Assembly: GCF_000384295.1 (NCBI RefSeq)
Contig: NZ_KB913037.1
Location: forward strand, 3,644,649 to 3,708,648
Direction: 5' to 3'
Length of the DNA stretch: 64,000 bases
From: Amycolatopsis balhimycina FH 1894
GTDB lineage: Bacteria > Actinomycetota > Actinomycetes > Mycobacteriales > Pseudonocardiaceae
In this document: piece by piece, positions 9,084 to 18,191 of the stretch
Position numbering within the stretch: the stretch's first letter is position 1
How the letters are laid out: each line of letters starts with the position of its first letter
Program-made: the position numbers and the translations under genes
Notes under the pieces: generated by a model
What the model was told of the DNA's origin: nothing
The model's input: only the letters and a program-made list of their open reading frames with translations
The model's database searches: none

Positions 9084-9118
9084 CACACCCTGCGTTACAC
9101 TGAGTAACGTAGGGTGTG
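9084..9118. promoter_or_regulatory. Inverted repeat before the first peptide gene
   Basis: Arms CACACCCTGCGTTAC (9084-9098) and GTAACGTAGGGTGTG (9104-9118) pair with one mismatch around ACTGA; the inner part, CGTTAC-N5-GTAACG, is perfect. It is 80 bases before the peptide gene at 9199 and 120 bases after the TetR stop. It could end TetR transcription, but there is no T-run, or act as an operator for the peptide promoter. The rest of 8964-9198 holds a smaller repeat (GTATTC-N3-GAATAC, 8983-8997) and no gene. Confidence 0.4.
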
Positions 9119-9198
9119 CCTCGATAGAGTGATGCTCTTCGTGCTAACTTACGTTTAGCCTTCCAACAGTTCTGAAGTGGACGAGGAGTAATATCGTC

Positions 9199-9393
9199 AT
9201 GCGATCGTCGCGTCGCAGCGAGCGGCCGGGGATCAAATCCGAGCTCCTCGACCTGAGTTCCGTCTCGCTGTCCGAACTGCGGAAACTCGACCCCACCCTT
9301 CTCCGCCGTTCGATGCGCCATGCCGCGGAACGGACCGCTCACATCCCGGTGACAGCGAGTGGTAGCGGTGGCGGCGCCAAACGCGTCGACTGA
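9199..9393 (+). CDS. FxSxx-like RiPP precursor peptide, cassette A
   Basis: A 64-residue peptide gene with a clear GAGGAG ribosome site 10 bases before the ATG. The leader holds DLSSVSLSELRKLD and LLRRSMRHAAER, matching the pattern of FxSxx-COOH precursors (acidic-hydrophobic start, V-x-L-x-x-L-x-x-LD, then an ALRR-like helix). The tail is IPVTASGSGGGAKRVD. It lacks Phe-x-Ser-x-x at the end. Its paralogue at 19295 also has 64 residues, and HAAER and IPVTASGSGG are identical in both while much of the leader differs, so the tail is under selection as the probable core. The HExxH enzyme gene follows after 21 bases. RiPP function is inferred. Confidence 0.75.
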   Translation: MRSSRRSERPGIKSELLDLSSVSLSELRKLDPTLLRRSMRHAAERTAHIPVTASGSGGGAKRVD

Positions 9394-9414
9394 AGTTGTC
9401 CAGAGGGGCTGACC

Positions 9415-11202
9415 GTGCACACGATGGATCAAGTGGCGTCCGCCCCGGACGCGCATTCAATCCCTTGGGACACCTTCGACCAGCTCGCGGCAGGCGGGGG
9501 CGGCGTCGCCGCGTTGAGCCTGTTGCGCAGCGCCGATCGCAGTCGCCGGTTGCTCCTCCTGCTCGGTCTCGTCGACCCGGCCACGACGGACGACCAGCTG
9601 ACCGGCCCGCTCACCGGCCCCTCGTCGGCCTGGGATCTACTGGAGCGGGCCGAAAGGGCAGATCCGGAGGCATCGGAGCGGGTTCTCGCTCATCCCTACA
9701 CCGGGAGCTGGGCCGGTTACGTCACGCGCCTGATCAAGCGGGGACTGACCGGTGAATGCCCGCTCTGGGTGCACTACGGCTACCTCCACACACTCGCGGC
9801 CGCGGCGGCGATTCATGCGGGCCTGGATTTCACGATCCGGGTGCCGGTCTGGAACGACACCGTCGTGCTGCCGACGCTGGGTGCCGCACAGCTCGACGAA
9901 GGCGGCGATTTCACGACCGCCGAAGTAAGCGGTGAAGCCGGTTCTTTCACGATCCGCGGCGAACGCTCGCAGGTCACTCCCGGCGCATCGGGCTGGAGCC
10001 CGCTCCGGACGTTCCGGTTCGAAACCGGCGGCCGTGCCCTTGAACTGCGACTCGATCACCTTGACCCCCACCGCGGCCTCTACCACCCGGTCCCGCCTGA
10101 ACGGCTGGTGGAAGCCGACCTGGCGACCTGGCGGAACCTGCTCGGCGAAGCCTGGCGACTGATCGTCGAGCACGTGCCCGAATACGCGGAGGTTCTGCCC
10201 TCCGGCCTGGTGTCGGTCGTGCCCGAACCCGCCGTCCCCTTCCGGCTGCCCAGCGCATCGACGGGTGAAGCCTTCGGGAGCATGGTGGTCGCCGCGCCCG
10301 AGGATCCCGCCACACTGGCCGCCGCACTCGTGCACGAGTTCCAGCACATCCGGCTGGGCGGCCTGTTGCAGCTGGCCCGGCTGCACGACGACGACCGGAC
10401 CGAGCGGCTCTACGCACCGTGGCGGGAGGACCCCCGGCCGCTCGGTGGCCTGGTGCACGGGGTCTACGCGTTCTTCGGTGTTTCGGCCTTCTGGCGGGCG
10501 CTGTCGCGGGCACGCCCCGACGACCGGTTGGCCGCGTTCGAGTTCGCCCACTGGCGCGCCCAGACCTGGCAGACCCTCGAAGCGATCCGGGACGACGCCG
10601 CTTTGACCGACGCAGGACGACGGTTCTTGGCCGAACTCGCCACCGTGTTCGGTCCGTGGCAGTCCGAGCCGAGCACCGCCGAAGCCCTGCGTCGGGCGGA
10701 AACGCTGGCCGCGGACCACTACGCGGGCTGGCGGCTCCGCCACATCCGCCCCGAACCGGAGACCGTCGCGGTGCTCGCCCGAGCTTGGCTGCAGAAGGCC
10801 CCCTGCCCGCCAGTGGTTCCGAACGGCCGCATCGACACCTCTTCGGACGGACAGTGGCCGAACTCCCGAGCCGACTTGATCCGGATCCTGCTGGGCGAAG
10901 ACGGCGAAACCAGGCTTTCCCGGCTGTGGTCGCACGTCCCGCACGCTCTCGAAGGTGACTACTACCTTGTCGCCGATCGCAACGACGAAGCCCGTTCGGC
11001 TTATCAAGCAGAACTCGAGAAGGACCCGGATGACGCCCCGGCGCTGATCGGCCTGGGCCTCTCCTTGTCCGCTGGACCCGCCGCCCGCGCCTTGCTGGCC
11101 GTGCCGGAGCTGGTTCGCGCGGTGCACCGGAAGCTGCGCCGCGACGGTGTCGCTCCGGCGGCCGAGGAACTGGCCGGCTGGATCGGTGAGGCGGTCTCCT
11201 GA
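9415..11202 (+). CDS. HExxH-type peptide-modification enzyme, cassette A
   Basis: This 595-residue protein resembles the C-terminal half of FxsB-type RiPP maturases, without the radical SAM half. Visible family marks are HLPTLG-like VVLPTLGAAQL, a LDPHRGLYHPVPPERL segment, the metal site LVHEFQHIRLGG (His307, Glu308, His311), and YAPWREDPRPLGGLVHG then FGVSAFWR. Members of this family have been annotated as iron/2-oxoglutarate peptide beta-hydroxylases rather than proteases; I cannot tell which applies. The last 100 residues look TPR-like. GTG 9415 fits GAGGGG upstream, and the paralogue starts in the same context. It lies directly behind the peptide gene, its likely substrate. Confidence 0.8.
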   Translation: MHTMDQVASAPDAHSIPWDTFDQLAAGGGGVAALSLLRSADRSRRLLLLLGLVDPATTDDQLTGPLTGPSSAWDLLERAERADPEASERVLAHPYTGSWAGYVTRLIKRGLTGECPLWVHYGYLHTLAAAAAIHAGLDFTIRVPVWNDTVVLPTLGAAQLDEGGDFTTAEVSGEAGSFTIRGERSQVTPGASGWSPLRTFRFETGGRALELRLDHLDPHRGLYHPVPPERLVEADLATWRNLLGEAWRLIVEHVPEYAEVLPSGLVSVVPEPAVPFRLPSASTGEAFGSMVVAAPEDPATLAAALVHEFQHIRLGGLLQLARLHDDDRTERLYAPWREDPRPLGGLVHGVYAFFGVSAFWRALSRARPDDRLAAFEFAHWRAQTWQTLEAIRDDAALTDAGRRFLAELATVFGPWQSEPSTAEALRRAETLAADHYAGWRLRHIRPEPETVAVLARAWLQKAPCPPVVPNGRIDTSSDGQWPNSRADLIRILLGEDGETRLSRLWSHVPHALEGDYYLVADRNDEARSAYQAELEKDPDDAPALIGLGLSLSAGPAARALLAVPELVRAVHRKLRRDGVAPAAEELAGWIGEAVS

Positions 11203-11208
11203 CCAGCG

Positions 11209-14200
11209 CTACAAGGGCATCGGATCGATGTCGCACTCTGCTCGCGTCGCGTTCTCGGCGGCCGTGACGGCGGGATGACCAGGTCGGAACGCCCGGTCGG
11301 CCGCGCTCAGCACGTCCCGGTGCTGGCTCACCGCTTCCCGGACCCGCCCGAGCCGTTGGAGGTCCAGGGCCCGATTGAGCCGCGCCGCGAGCGCGGAGGG
11401 GTGGTGCTCGGGCAGCACCCTCCGCAACCGCGCCAGCGATTCGGTGTTCATCCGCAGGGAACGCTGCACATCGCCCAGGGCGTGCCAGTCGTTCGCCATG
11501 TTGATCGAGCACGCCAGAACGTGCGGGTGTGCCTGCCCCAGCCGGTCGCTCAGTCCGCTCAGCGCACCCTCGTCCCGCCTCAGCGCGGCGGCCGGATCCC
11601 CGAGTAGGCGCAGGGTGACCCCGATGTCGACTTCGGCGGCCAAGGTGTGCGGGTGTCGATCGCCCAGGCTTTCCCGGTACAGCGACAGAGCTTGTTCCCC
11701 CAGCTCCAGCGCCTCCGGCAGGTTTCCGGCGTTGCGAAGGTCGATTGAATGGGCCAGCGCGCAGGCCATCGCGTTGGGGTGGTCCGAACCGTACTTGAGG
11801 CGGAAGCGCTCGAGCGCGCTGCCCGACAAGTTCAGTGCGGCTTCCTGGTAGCCGTCTTTTCGCTGCGCCACCGCGAGGTGGTAGTCGCGGCGGATGACAC
11901 CGTCGGTTCCCGAGCCGTACAGACCGCGTACCCGCTCCACGACCTTCTCCTGCTCGATCCGCGCCCACGAATAGTCACCGAGCTCACGGCGGCAGATGAT
12001 CATGATGTTCAGCGTGCTGATGGTCTCCCAGTTGTCGTATCCGAGGACTTCCGACCGGCGTTCATAGGTGTCCTCGCTGAGCCAGCGGGCCTGTTCGTAG
12101 TCTCCGGCCAACAGGAACGACACGACCAGGTCGTGCGCCGCGCTCAGAGCGGTCGGATCGTCGTTGCCGAAGAAATGTCGCACCCTCTCGTAGGTCTGCC
12201 GGTTGAGATCACGGGCCGCGAAGAAGTCGCCGCTGGATTTCAAACCCACCGCGACCTGGACTTCGGCCCGCAGCGCCTGTTCCGAGTCCGGGCCCACGGT
12301 CTGCTGGTAGAGGTGCAACGTCCGTCTACTGACCTCCGAAGACGCCTCGTAGCGGCCGAGCACCCAGAGCACGAACCCCAGTTGCACCGATGCGGCCAGT
12401 GTCTGCGCGTCCTCTGCGCCGTGGCGGCCCGTCCAGGCTGCGACGACTTCCTGCGAGAGCGTCAACGCACCCGTGTGGTCGCCCGAGACGTACAGGAACT
12501 TCATCAGGTTGAGCAGCAGCTGCCGGACCCAACGGTCAGGGCAGCCGATCAGCTCGGTATGCCGGAGGTGCGGTAGCACCAGCTGGTACTGCGGCCACTG
12601 ACGGGCCGACTCGGGGTCGTTCGGATCGAGGTTCGCGAGCAGAAGATGAGCACCGTGGCGCATCTCCGTCCGCGCCTGGTCGGTCATCCGGGCCTGCAGG
12701 GCCACCTGTGCGAGCCGATGCAGGAGCAGGGTGCCGCTCCGGTGGTCCAGCTTCGCCAACCGGCACCGATTGATGTCCCTGAGCACCCGGTCCAGCAACA
12801 CGGGGTCCTGCATCGCGATGTCCAGCTCCGGGGCGATCGACACTCCCCTCACCCCGGCGAACAGGCTGCGGGAGATCGGTTCGGCGGCGAAGAACGCGCA
12901 CACTTGGAGCAGCTGGTGTGCGGCCGGATTGCGGGTCGCCAGTCCGTCGAAGGAGACGTTCCACGCGGCCGTCGCGGAAATCTCGTAGTCCGACGGCCGA
13001 GGCGAAGTCGCCGTGATCTCGGCCATCTTCTCGTCCAGCAGCCGCGTGTACCCGGTGACCGGGATACCGGTCTCGGCACGCCACGCCGCCGCCTGGGCCA
13101 AAGCGATCGGCAGGTCGCCCAGCTTCGCCGCCAGCGCGTTGGCCTCCGACGCGACCAGCGCGGAATCCCGGCTGCGCAGGAGGTCGACGCTCTCCGCCCG
13201 GGCGAACAGACCGACGGCGACCGAATCCGCGGGGAAGGAGCCGGAGGCCGTGTCCCGCGAGGTGACGAGGATTCGGCCTGGTCCGTCGACCGGCAGGAAC
13301 GGCCGCAGGAGCTCAGGCTGGTCGGCCGCGTCGAAGACGAGCAGCCAGCGACGGTAGGGCTTGCCTGCGCGGAGCGCAGCCAAGACGGCCGGCACCGCGG
13401 TGAGAGTCTCTTCCGAACCCGGCAGCCGCAGCTGGCGGGCGAGCTCCGTCAAGGACGCCCGGATCTGGGTCTCCTGGCGCGCACTCACCCACCACACGAG
13501 ATCGTGGTCGCGGAGCCGCCGGTAGATGTACTCGACCGCGATCTGGGTCTTGCCGAGGCCGCCCAGACCGTGCAGGATCGCGAATCCACGCGAGCCGAGG
13601 CTCGCACTGAGCCGGTCGAGCAGTTCGGTACGGCCGACGAACTCCGGGTTCCGTGCCGGGACCGCGCCCCAGATCACCGGCGCGTCCGTGCTGACCCGCC
13701 GGACCCGGCGCAGCGACGTGGCCGCCTCTTCCCGGACGTCCGCGACCAGCCGCTCGTCCGGGATGCCCGGCTCGACCGACGCGGGTGGCCCCACCCCGTC
13801 CGCAGCCTCGTCCGCGGCGGCTTCGTCACCCGCCTCCGCCGCGGCGAGTTCACGCTCCCGCTCCTGCAGTCGCTCGGCCCGCCACGCGTACGGACCGGAG
13901 AGCGCACGCATGACGACTCGTTCGAGGGAAATGTCGGCAGCCTCGCCGGGCAGTGCGGCGCGGTCGGGATCGGCCAGCGCGTCAGCGATCCTCAGCAGTA
14001 CCGGGTGCTGGTCCCCGAACCGCTGCCCGGTCAAGGAAACCACCTGCACGGTGTCGGCGCGCCGTCCGGCAGTCAGCAGAGCTTGGCGAACCGCCACCGG
14101 GACCTCGAAGACCGCTTCCTCCCCCGGGAAACTTCCCTCCGCGGGCGAGTCCAGTAGCCCACTGGTGAGCACCTCGGCGAGGTGCGAGCTGTCCGCTTCC

Positions 14201-15495
14201 GGCACGAGCTGCGCTCGGACGAACCTCGCGATCGGCAGGCTTACCGGCACAGCGGCCAGCAGCGTCGCCAACCGGAACGCCGGTGGCGTCGCGGCACCGA
14301 GGAACCGCCGGACTCTTTCCTCGGCCGTCAGGGGCGAAGCGACCTCCTCGTCGTCCCCAGGCTCGAGCATCGGCTGGTCACGCGCGAGCAGCACCGTTGC
14401 CGGCACCCGATCGGTGACCGAGCGCGAGACGAGCCGCACCCACCAGCTGAACCACCGGCCGTCCAGTTCGAGGACCGGCACAGCCACCGCACCGGCAACC
14501 GCTTTGTCCGGATCAGCCATGGTCATCCAGGCATCAGGCAGGTCGAATTCGTAGCGACGGTTCGGCTGGAACGCCCCCGGCGACGCCAGGAGGGCACGGT
14601 GCAGCGGAATGCCGCTCTTCTTCCAGAGGTGCTGGGGGAGGAGGTGCACCACGGCGACCGGCATCCGTCTGCTCCACTGCGCGAGTAGCGGCGAAACGAG
14701 ATCACGCCGCCATGCTTCGCCGACCCCGTCGGTCAGGACGAGCATGAGCCGTCCGCCGTACCAGTCCAGGAGTTCGGCGACGCTGTGCTGAGGCGCGTCC
14801 GGGGTGCCGCCGCGAAGCACCGGCGCGAGCGAGCCGTCCGTCGCCCGCGTTTCCGTCTCGAGGTACCGAATCCTGACCGTACGGAATGCTCCGAGTTGCT
14901 GCACCAGGTTCAGGAACGCCGTGACTTCCGGATGCCACAGCACCATCGACGCCCCGGCGTCGACGACCACCGTCAGATCCAAGACACGCGTCGTCGGCGC
15001 GGGCTTCAGCAGGGGGAGCCAGAGACCGGTCTGAGCCGCCTCTTCGGCGGTCCGTTCTTCGTCCAGCTCGAGCTCGTCTTCACGCGGAGACGGCCGTAAC
15101 TGCTTGAGCGGCCGCAGGGCCCTGAGGATGTCCGGGCCGCCCGGCATCGTCGGGCGTTTCGCAGTCTGTCTGTTCCGCGGTGACCCTTCGGCGTCGTGCG
15201 CGAGGTTGTCTCGGACGAAACCGCCGGCGACCGGGCGACGCCGCCGGACGGCAACCGGCTCGGGTTCCACGTCCGGCAGGCCGGGTTGCGCGGACGGCGG
15301 TGGAGGCGCCGACGGTTCCAGCCCGGGATCCGAGGGCGGTGGCTCGGCCGGCGACTCCGGCGTCGGCGGGCGTGATCGCGTTCTCGTCTCTCCGGCTGGT
15401 CGTACCGCCTGGTTTCCCAGCGTCGCCGCCAGCCATACCGCGTCGGCCAGCTCGCTCCACGACAGCGGCGTGTTTCCGGACCGCTCGACGGTCAT
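11209..15495 (-). CDS. vWA-like / NB-ARC / TPR protein of FxSxx system type, cassette A
   Basis: The 1428-residue protein has a Pro-rich N-terminus (about 30-120), then a SAV_2336-type vWA-like domain starting near 170 (LDLTVVVDAGASM). Around 570-620 is an Ala/Glu-rich linker. An NB-ARC-type STAND NTPase follows, opening with VIWGAVPARNPEFVGRTELL and a P-loop GLGGLGKT (Lys649), with ILVTSRD later. About 450 residues of tetratricopeptide repeats end in ECDIDPMPL. The entry motif and TPR array match the FxSxx-COOH system TPR proteins. It is an NLR-like sensor/switch; repeats likely bind a ligand and NTP drives assembly. It starts one base after the MoxR stop and converges on the HExxH gene with 6 bases between stops. 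Confidence 0.85.
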   Translation of the reverse strand: MTVERSGNTPLSWSELADAVWLAATLGNQAVRPAGETRTRSRPPTPESPAEPPPSDPGLEPSAPPPPSAQPGLPDVEPEPVAVRRRRPVAGGFVRDNLAHDAEGSPRNRQTAKRPTMPGGPDILRALRPLKQLRPSPREDELELDEERTAEEAAQTGLWLPLLKPAPTTRVLDLTVVVDAGASMVLWHPEVTAFLNLVQQLGAFRTVRIRYLETETRATDGSLAPVLRGGTPDAPQHSVAELLDWYGGRLMLVLTDGVGEAWRRDLVSPLLAQWSRRMPVAVVHLLPQHLWKKSGIPLHRALLASPGAFQPNRRYEFDLPDAWMTMADPDKAVAGAVAVPVLELDGRWFSWWVRLVSRSVTDRVPATVLLARDQPMLEPGDDEEVASPLTAEERVRRFLGAATPPAFRLATLLAAVPVSLPIARFVRAQLVPEADSSHLAEVLTSGLLDSPAEGSFPGEEAVFEVPVAVRQALLTAGRRADTVQVVSLTGQRFGDQHPVLLRIADALADPDRAALPGEAADISLERVVMRALSGPYAWRAERLQERERELAAAEAGDEAAADEAADGVGPPASVEPGIPDERLVADVREEAATSLRRVRRVSTDAPVIWGAVPARNPEFVGRTELLDRLSASLGSRGFAILHGLGGLGKTQIAVEYIYRRLRDHDLVWWVSARQETQIRASLTELARQLRLPGSEETLTAVPAVLAALRAGKPYRRWLLVFDAADQPELLRPFLPVDGPGRILVTSRDTASGSFPADSVAVGLFARAESVDLLRSRDSALVASEANALAAKLGDLPIALAQAAAWRAETGIPVTGYTRLLDEKMAEITATSPRPSDYEISATAAWNVSFDGLATRNPAAHQLLQVCAFFAAEPISRSLFAGVRGVSIAPELDIAMQDPVLLDRVLRDINRCRLAKLDHRSGTLLLHRLAQVALQARMTDQARTEMRHGAHLLLANLDPNDPESARQWPQYQLVLPHLRHTELIGCPDRWVRQLLLNLMKFLYVSGDHTGALTLSQEVVAAWTGRHGAEDAQTLAASVQLGFVLWVLGRYEASSEVSRRTLHLYQQTVGPDSEQALRAEVQVAVGLKSSGDFFAARDLNRQTYERVRHFFGNDDPTALSAAHDLVVSFLLAGDYEQARWLSEDTYERRSEVLGYDNWETISTLNIMIICRRELGDYSWARIEQEKVVERVRGLYGSGTDGVIRRDYHLAVAQRKDGYQEAALNLSGSALERFRLKYGSDHPNAMACALAHSIDLRNAGNLPEALELGEQALSLYRESLGDRHPHTLAAEVDIGVTLRLLGDPAAALRRDEGALSGLSDRLGQAHPHVLACSINMANDWHALGDVQRSLRMNTESLARLRRVLPEHHPSALAARLNRALDLQRLGRVREAVSQHRDVLSAADRAFRPGHPAVTAAENATRAECDIDPMPL

Positions 15496-15496
15496 C

Positions 15497-16561
15497 TCAC
15501 GGCACCACGGAGTTCAGCTGCCGCCAAAGCGCGTCCATCAGCCGCGGCCATGAATCGCCTTCTTCGTGGTAGGCACCCGAAGTCGCCAGGTAGACCGCTT
15601 CGAGGAGCTTGTCCACCGGCAGGCCACCGTACGCTTCGCTGCGGCTGACGAACTCCTCGATGATGCGCGACCGGTGAGTGTCGCTCGGGTCGAGCGCGTG
15701 CGCCGCCACCATGGCCGACAGCTGTTCGATGTCCGGGTCCTGGATTTCGAGCCGGAGACATCTGCGCAGGAAGGCGGGTGGGAAGTCTCGATCGCCGTTG
15801 CTGGTGATCACGACGAAGGGGAACGCTGCACACCGGACCCGGCCGTCGGCGACCGTGGCCGTCGCGTCCGGGTCGGCCGTGAAGACCTCGACTTCACGGC
15901 TGCGGCTGCGCATCCGCACCAGCTCGGGGATCGCAAACTCGCCGTCTTCGAACAAGCTGAGCAGGTCGTTGGGCAGGTCGGCTTCACTCTTGTCCAATTC
16001 GTCGATCAGGAGCACGCGTGGTTGCCGGCGCGGCAGGAAGACCGTGCCGAGCTCGCCGAGCCGGAGGTACTCGCCGATCGGCGGTTCCTGGTCACCCTCC
16101 CGCCGGTCGGTGACCGCCCGGGCGCCGGCCGCCTGGGCACGGCCGATCGCGTCGTAGCTGTAGAGACCTGCTTTGAGCGTGGTGTGGGAGGTAATGGGCC
16201 ATCGCAGCACCCGGCCGAGCCTCAGTTCGCGGGCGACTCGGTACGCCAGGCTCGACTTGCCGCTGCCTGGACGGCCGGTCACCAAGAGCGGGCGGCGTAG
16301 GTACAGGGCTGCGTTGACCATGTCGATCTCGTGCGGGTCGACGTGCCGGGCGGTCAGCCGGTGCTCGGAACCCAGTCGCCGGTCCGCCTCGCCTTCGTCC
16401 GGCGGTACGACCTCCTCCTCCGACAGGGGGCCGCCGGTGAACGCCCGCCACGGTGGCGCCGGCGGAAGCAGGTCTGCCAGTGAAATGTCGTCGAGCGGCC
16501 GGCCGGTACCTTGGTAGATCCACCAGTCCGGCGACGACTCAGGACGCTTTTCCTCGTTCAT
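15497..16561 (-). CDS. MoxR-like AAA+ ATPase, cassette A
   Basis: The 354-residue protein opens with a short tag (PDWWIYQGTGRPLDDI) shared with its paralogue, then a AAA+ core: Walker A TGRPGSGKSS (Lys102), Walker B VLLIDELDKSE, sensor-1 region VVITSNGDRDFPPAFLRR. The shape is MoxR, the ATPase partner of vWA-domain proteins. In VMAP ternary systems it is thought to act as a chaperone-like remodeler of the vWA and VMAP parts. Its first 23 bases overlap the end of the VMAP gene, an overlap identical in size in cassette B. That supports ATG 16561 and translational coupling. Confidence 0.88.
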   Translation of the reverse strand: MNEEKRPESSPDWWIYQGTGRPLDDISLADLLPPAPPWRAFTGGPLSEEEVVPPDEGEADRRLGSEHRLTARHVDPHEIDMVNAALYLRRPLLVTGRPGSGKSSLAYRVARELRLGRVLRWPITSHTTLKAGLYSYDAIGRAQAAGARAVTDRREGDQEPPIGEYLRLGELGTVFLPRRQPRVLLIDELDKSEADLPNDLLSLFEDGEFAIPELVRMRSRSREVEVFTADPDATATVADGRVRCAAFPFVVITSNGDRDFPPAFLRRCLRLEIQDPDIEQLSAMVAAHALDPSDTHRSRIIEEFVSRSEAYGGLPVDKLLEAVYLATSGAYHEEGDSWPRLMDALWRQLNSVVP

Positions 16562-18065
16562 CCGAATCCTCCCGCGTCACGTCCGGCAGGTAAGGGCCGT
16601 CATCCAGAAAAATCAATCTGCTCGGGTCGTCCCAGAGGATCACCAGGTCGCGGGCGACCCGGAAGTCGACAGGGAGAGTCGCTTCACGAAACGCCGCCCG
16701 CCGCGAATCCTGGGTCCGGGCCGGGAGGTCGCCGAGTCCGCCTCCGTCGAGGAGCCATGCAACGACTTCACGCAGAACCTCGGGGGAAGCGTCGGGATGC
16801 CAGAGCAGCACGGGAATCCCGGTCCGCAGGCCCGTCGCCAACTCGTCTTCGCCGGGCCGAGGCCGGGCCGGTGGCGGGCCGGCGAGCACCATCACCAGCC
16901 ACCGCCGGTCACTGAGGATGGCGTCGAGCCGATGGCGTTCCGCGCTGTCCTGTGGCCGACAGTAGTACACCCGTTCCGCGGTGGGGTTGTCGAGCATGGC
17001 TTCCCACCGTATTCGCCACGCGCGGTGCCACTGCCGGGAGAACATTCGTTCCAGAGAACGGATGACGATGGGGTAGTCGAGGAACAGCGGCCGCGGATCG
17101 CCCGTTTCGTGTTCCTTGCACCATCGGTGCACCGGAAGGTTCACGAGCGCACGTGGCAGGACGAACTCGAGTGCCACTTCCTCGCGGTACTCCGACCACG
17201 CCCGTTCGGCATCGACGATCAGCCGGTCCACGTGGTGTTCGAGCTCCTCACCGCGAATGGTCGTCATCCCGCCCCGGGTAGGAGGCCACTCCTGTGGATC
17301 TTCTTGACGCCAGTGGGAAACGACGTGCCGCTCGGGATCGATCCCGTCCACTTCCACCATGATCACCAGGTGCAGGCGCAGTCCACCGCCACCCGGCTCA
17401 CGTTCGACGCGCAACTCTTGCAGCCGAGCCTCACCCTGGACCCGGCGCGCCTGCCGGGTGTTCCACTCGCGCAGCTCGTCACCGAGCGTCCGAGCACACT
17501 TGGCGGCGACGAGTTCGATGAAGGCCAGAGCCGGCGGCAGCCCGTGAGCGGGTGTGTTCAGCTCGGTCAGCAAACAGAACGCTTCCCAGGCATCGCCCGG
17601 TTCCCCGGCCGGGCACGTCGCCGGGCTCGCCGCCCGCCGGACGAGCGCACCGAGCCACGGCGGCGTGACCCCGGCAAGTACGGAACGCAGCCAGAGCAGC
17701 TCGGAATCCGGCAGCAGGTCGTGCATCCGCGGTTCGTGCACGAGCCGGTGCAGCAGCTCGGATTCCGGAGACCCCGGCCGCAGCATGCGGACGGCGCAGT
17801 CGAGCGCGTGCATCCCGCCATCCGCCCGGGCGCAGGCGTTGACGACGTCGATCAGCTGGTCCCGTCCCGTCGCGTGTTCGGAGAGCGTCAGCCGGAACCC
17901 GAGGTTGTCATGGATCAACTCCACCAACAGCGACCGGCTCGGCCGGTCGGCGGCCAGCCCGGCATTGGCGAGCAGATTGACGATCGCCTCACGGACGGCC
18001 ACGCGAACCGTGGACGGGAGGTGGAACTCGCGTCCCGGTTTGTGGGTTCGTTCACCGGCCGACAC
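16539..18065 (-). CDS. VMAP-C domain protein with N-terminal effector-associated region, cassette A
   Basis: The 508-residue protein has an N-terminal helical module (VREAIVNLLANAGLAADRP through LIDVVNACARADGG, about 20-95) like the effector-associated adaptor domains of bacterial conflict systems. A second helical stretch follows. From about 240 comes a VMAP-C region with LHLVIMVEVDG, FVLPRALVNLPVHRW, YPIVIRSLERM and PVLLWHPDASPEVL. VMAP-C is known from vWA-MoxR-VMAP systems, where it is the third partner. No catalytic effector domain is seen. GTG 18065 was chosen because GGGGAGG sits upstream with the same spacing and the same GTG-TCG start as cassette B; a GTG at 18077 lies inside that site. 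Confidence 0.8.
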   Translation of the reverse strand: MSAGERTHKPGREFHLPSTVRVAVREAIVNLLANAGLAADRPSRSLLVELIHDNLGFRLTLSEHATGRDQLIDVVNACARADGGMHALDCAVRMLRPGSPESELLHRLVHEPRMHDLLPDSELLWLRSVLAGVTPPWLGALVRRAASPATCPAGEPGDAWEAFCLLTELNTPAHGLPPALAFIELVAAKCARTLGDELREWNTRQARRVQGEARLQELRVEREPGGGGLRLHLVIMVEVDGIDPERHVVSHWRQEDPQEWPPTRGGMTTIRGEELEHHVDRLIVDAERAWSEYREEVALEFVLPRALVNLPVHRWCKEHETGDPRPLFLDYPIVIRSLERMFSRQWHRAWRIRWEAMLDNPTAERVYYCRPQDSAERHRLDAILSDRRWLVMVLAGPPPARPRPGEDELATGLRTGIPVLLWHPDASPEVLREVVAWLLDGGGLGDLPARTQDSRRAAFREATLPVDFRVARDLVILWDDPSRLIFLDDGPYLPDVTREDSDERGKAS

Positions 18066-18100
18066 CTGTCGAACCACCTCCCCGCCCGGGGAGCCCGGGA

Positions 18101-18152
18101 ATCGTGATTTTACCTACCGAACCCCAATCCAGTAGTGGGCAAAAGATGGACA
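18101..18152 (-). promoter_or_regulatory. Conserved element upstream of the VMAP operon, cassette A
   Basis: On the minus strand the blocks TGTCC-n3-TTTTGCCC and GGTAGGTAAAATC lie here, 20 bases apart. The same two blocks, 19 bases apart, precede the VMAP gene of cassette B although the sequence between them differs. TTGCCC and TAGGTA could be -35 and -10 boxes with long spacing, or one block may bind a regulator. Conservation is seen; the promoter role is inferred. Confidence 0.45.
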
Positions 18153-18191
18153 CGAAGCGGGCCGGAACACGACACCCGGCCGAATGCCGGG

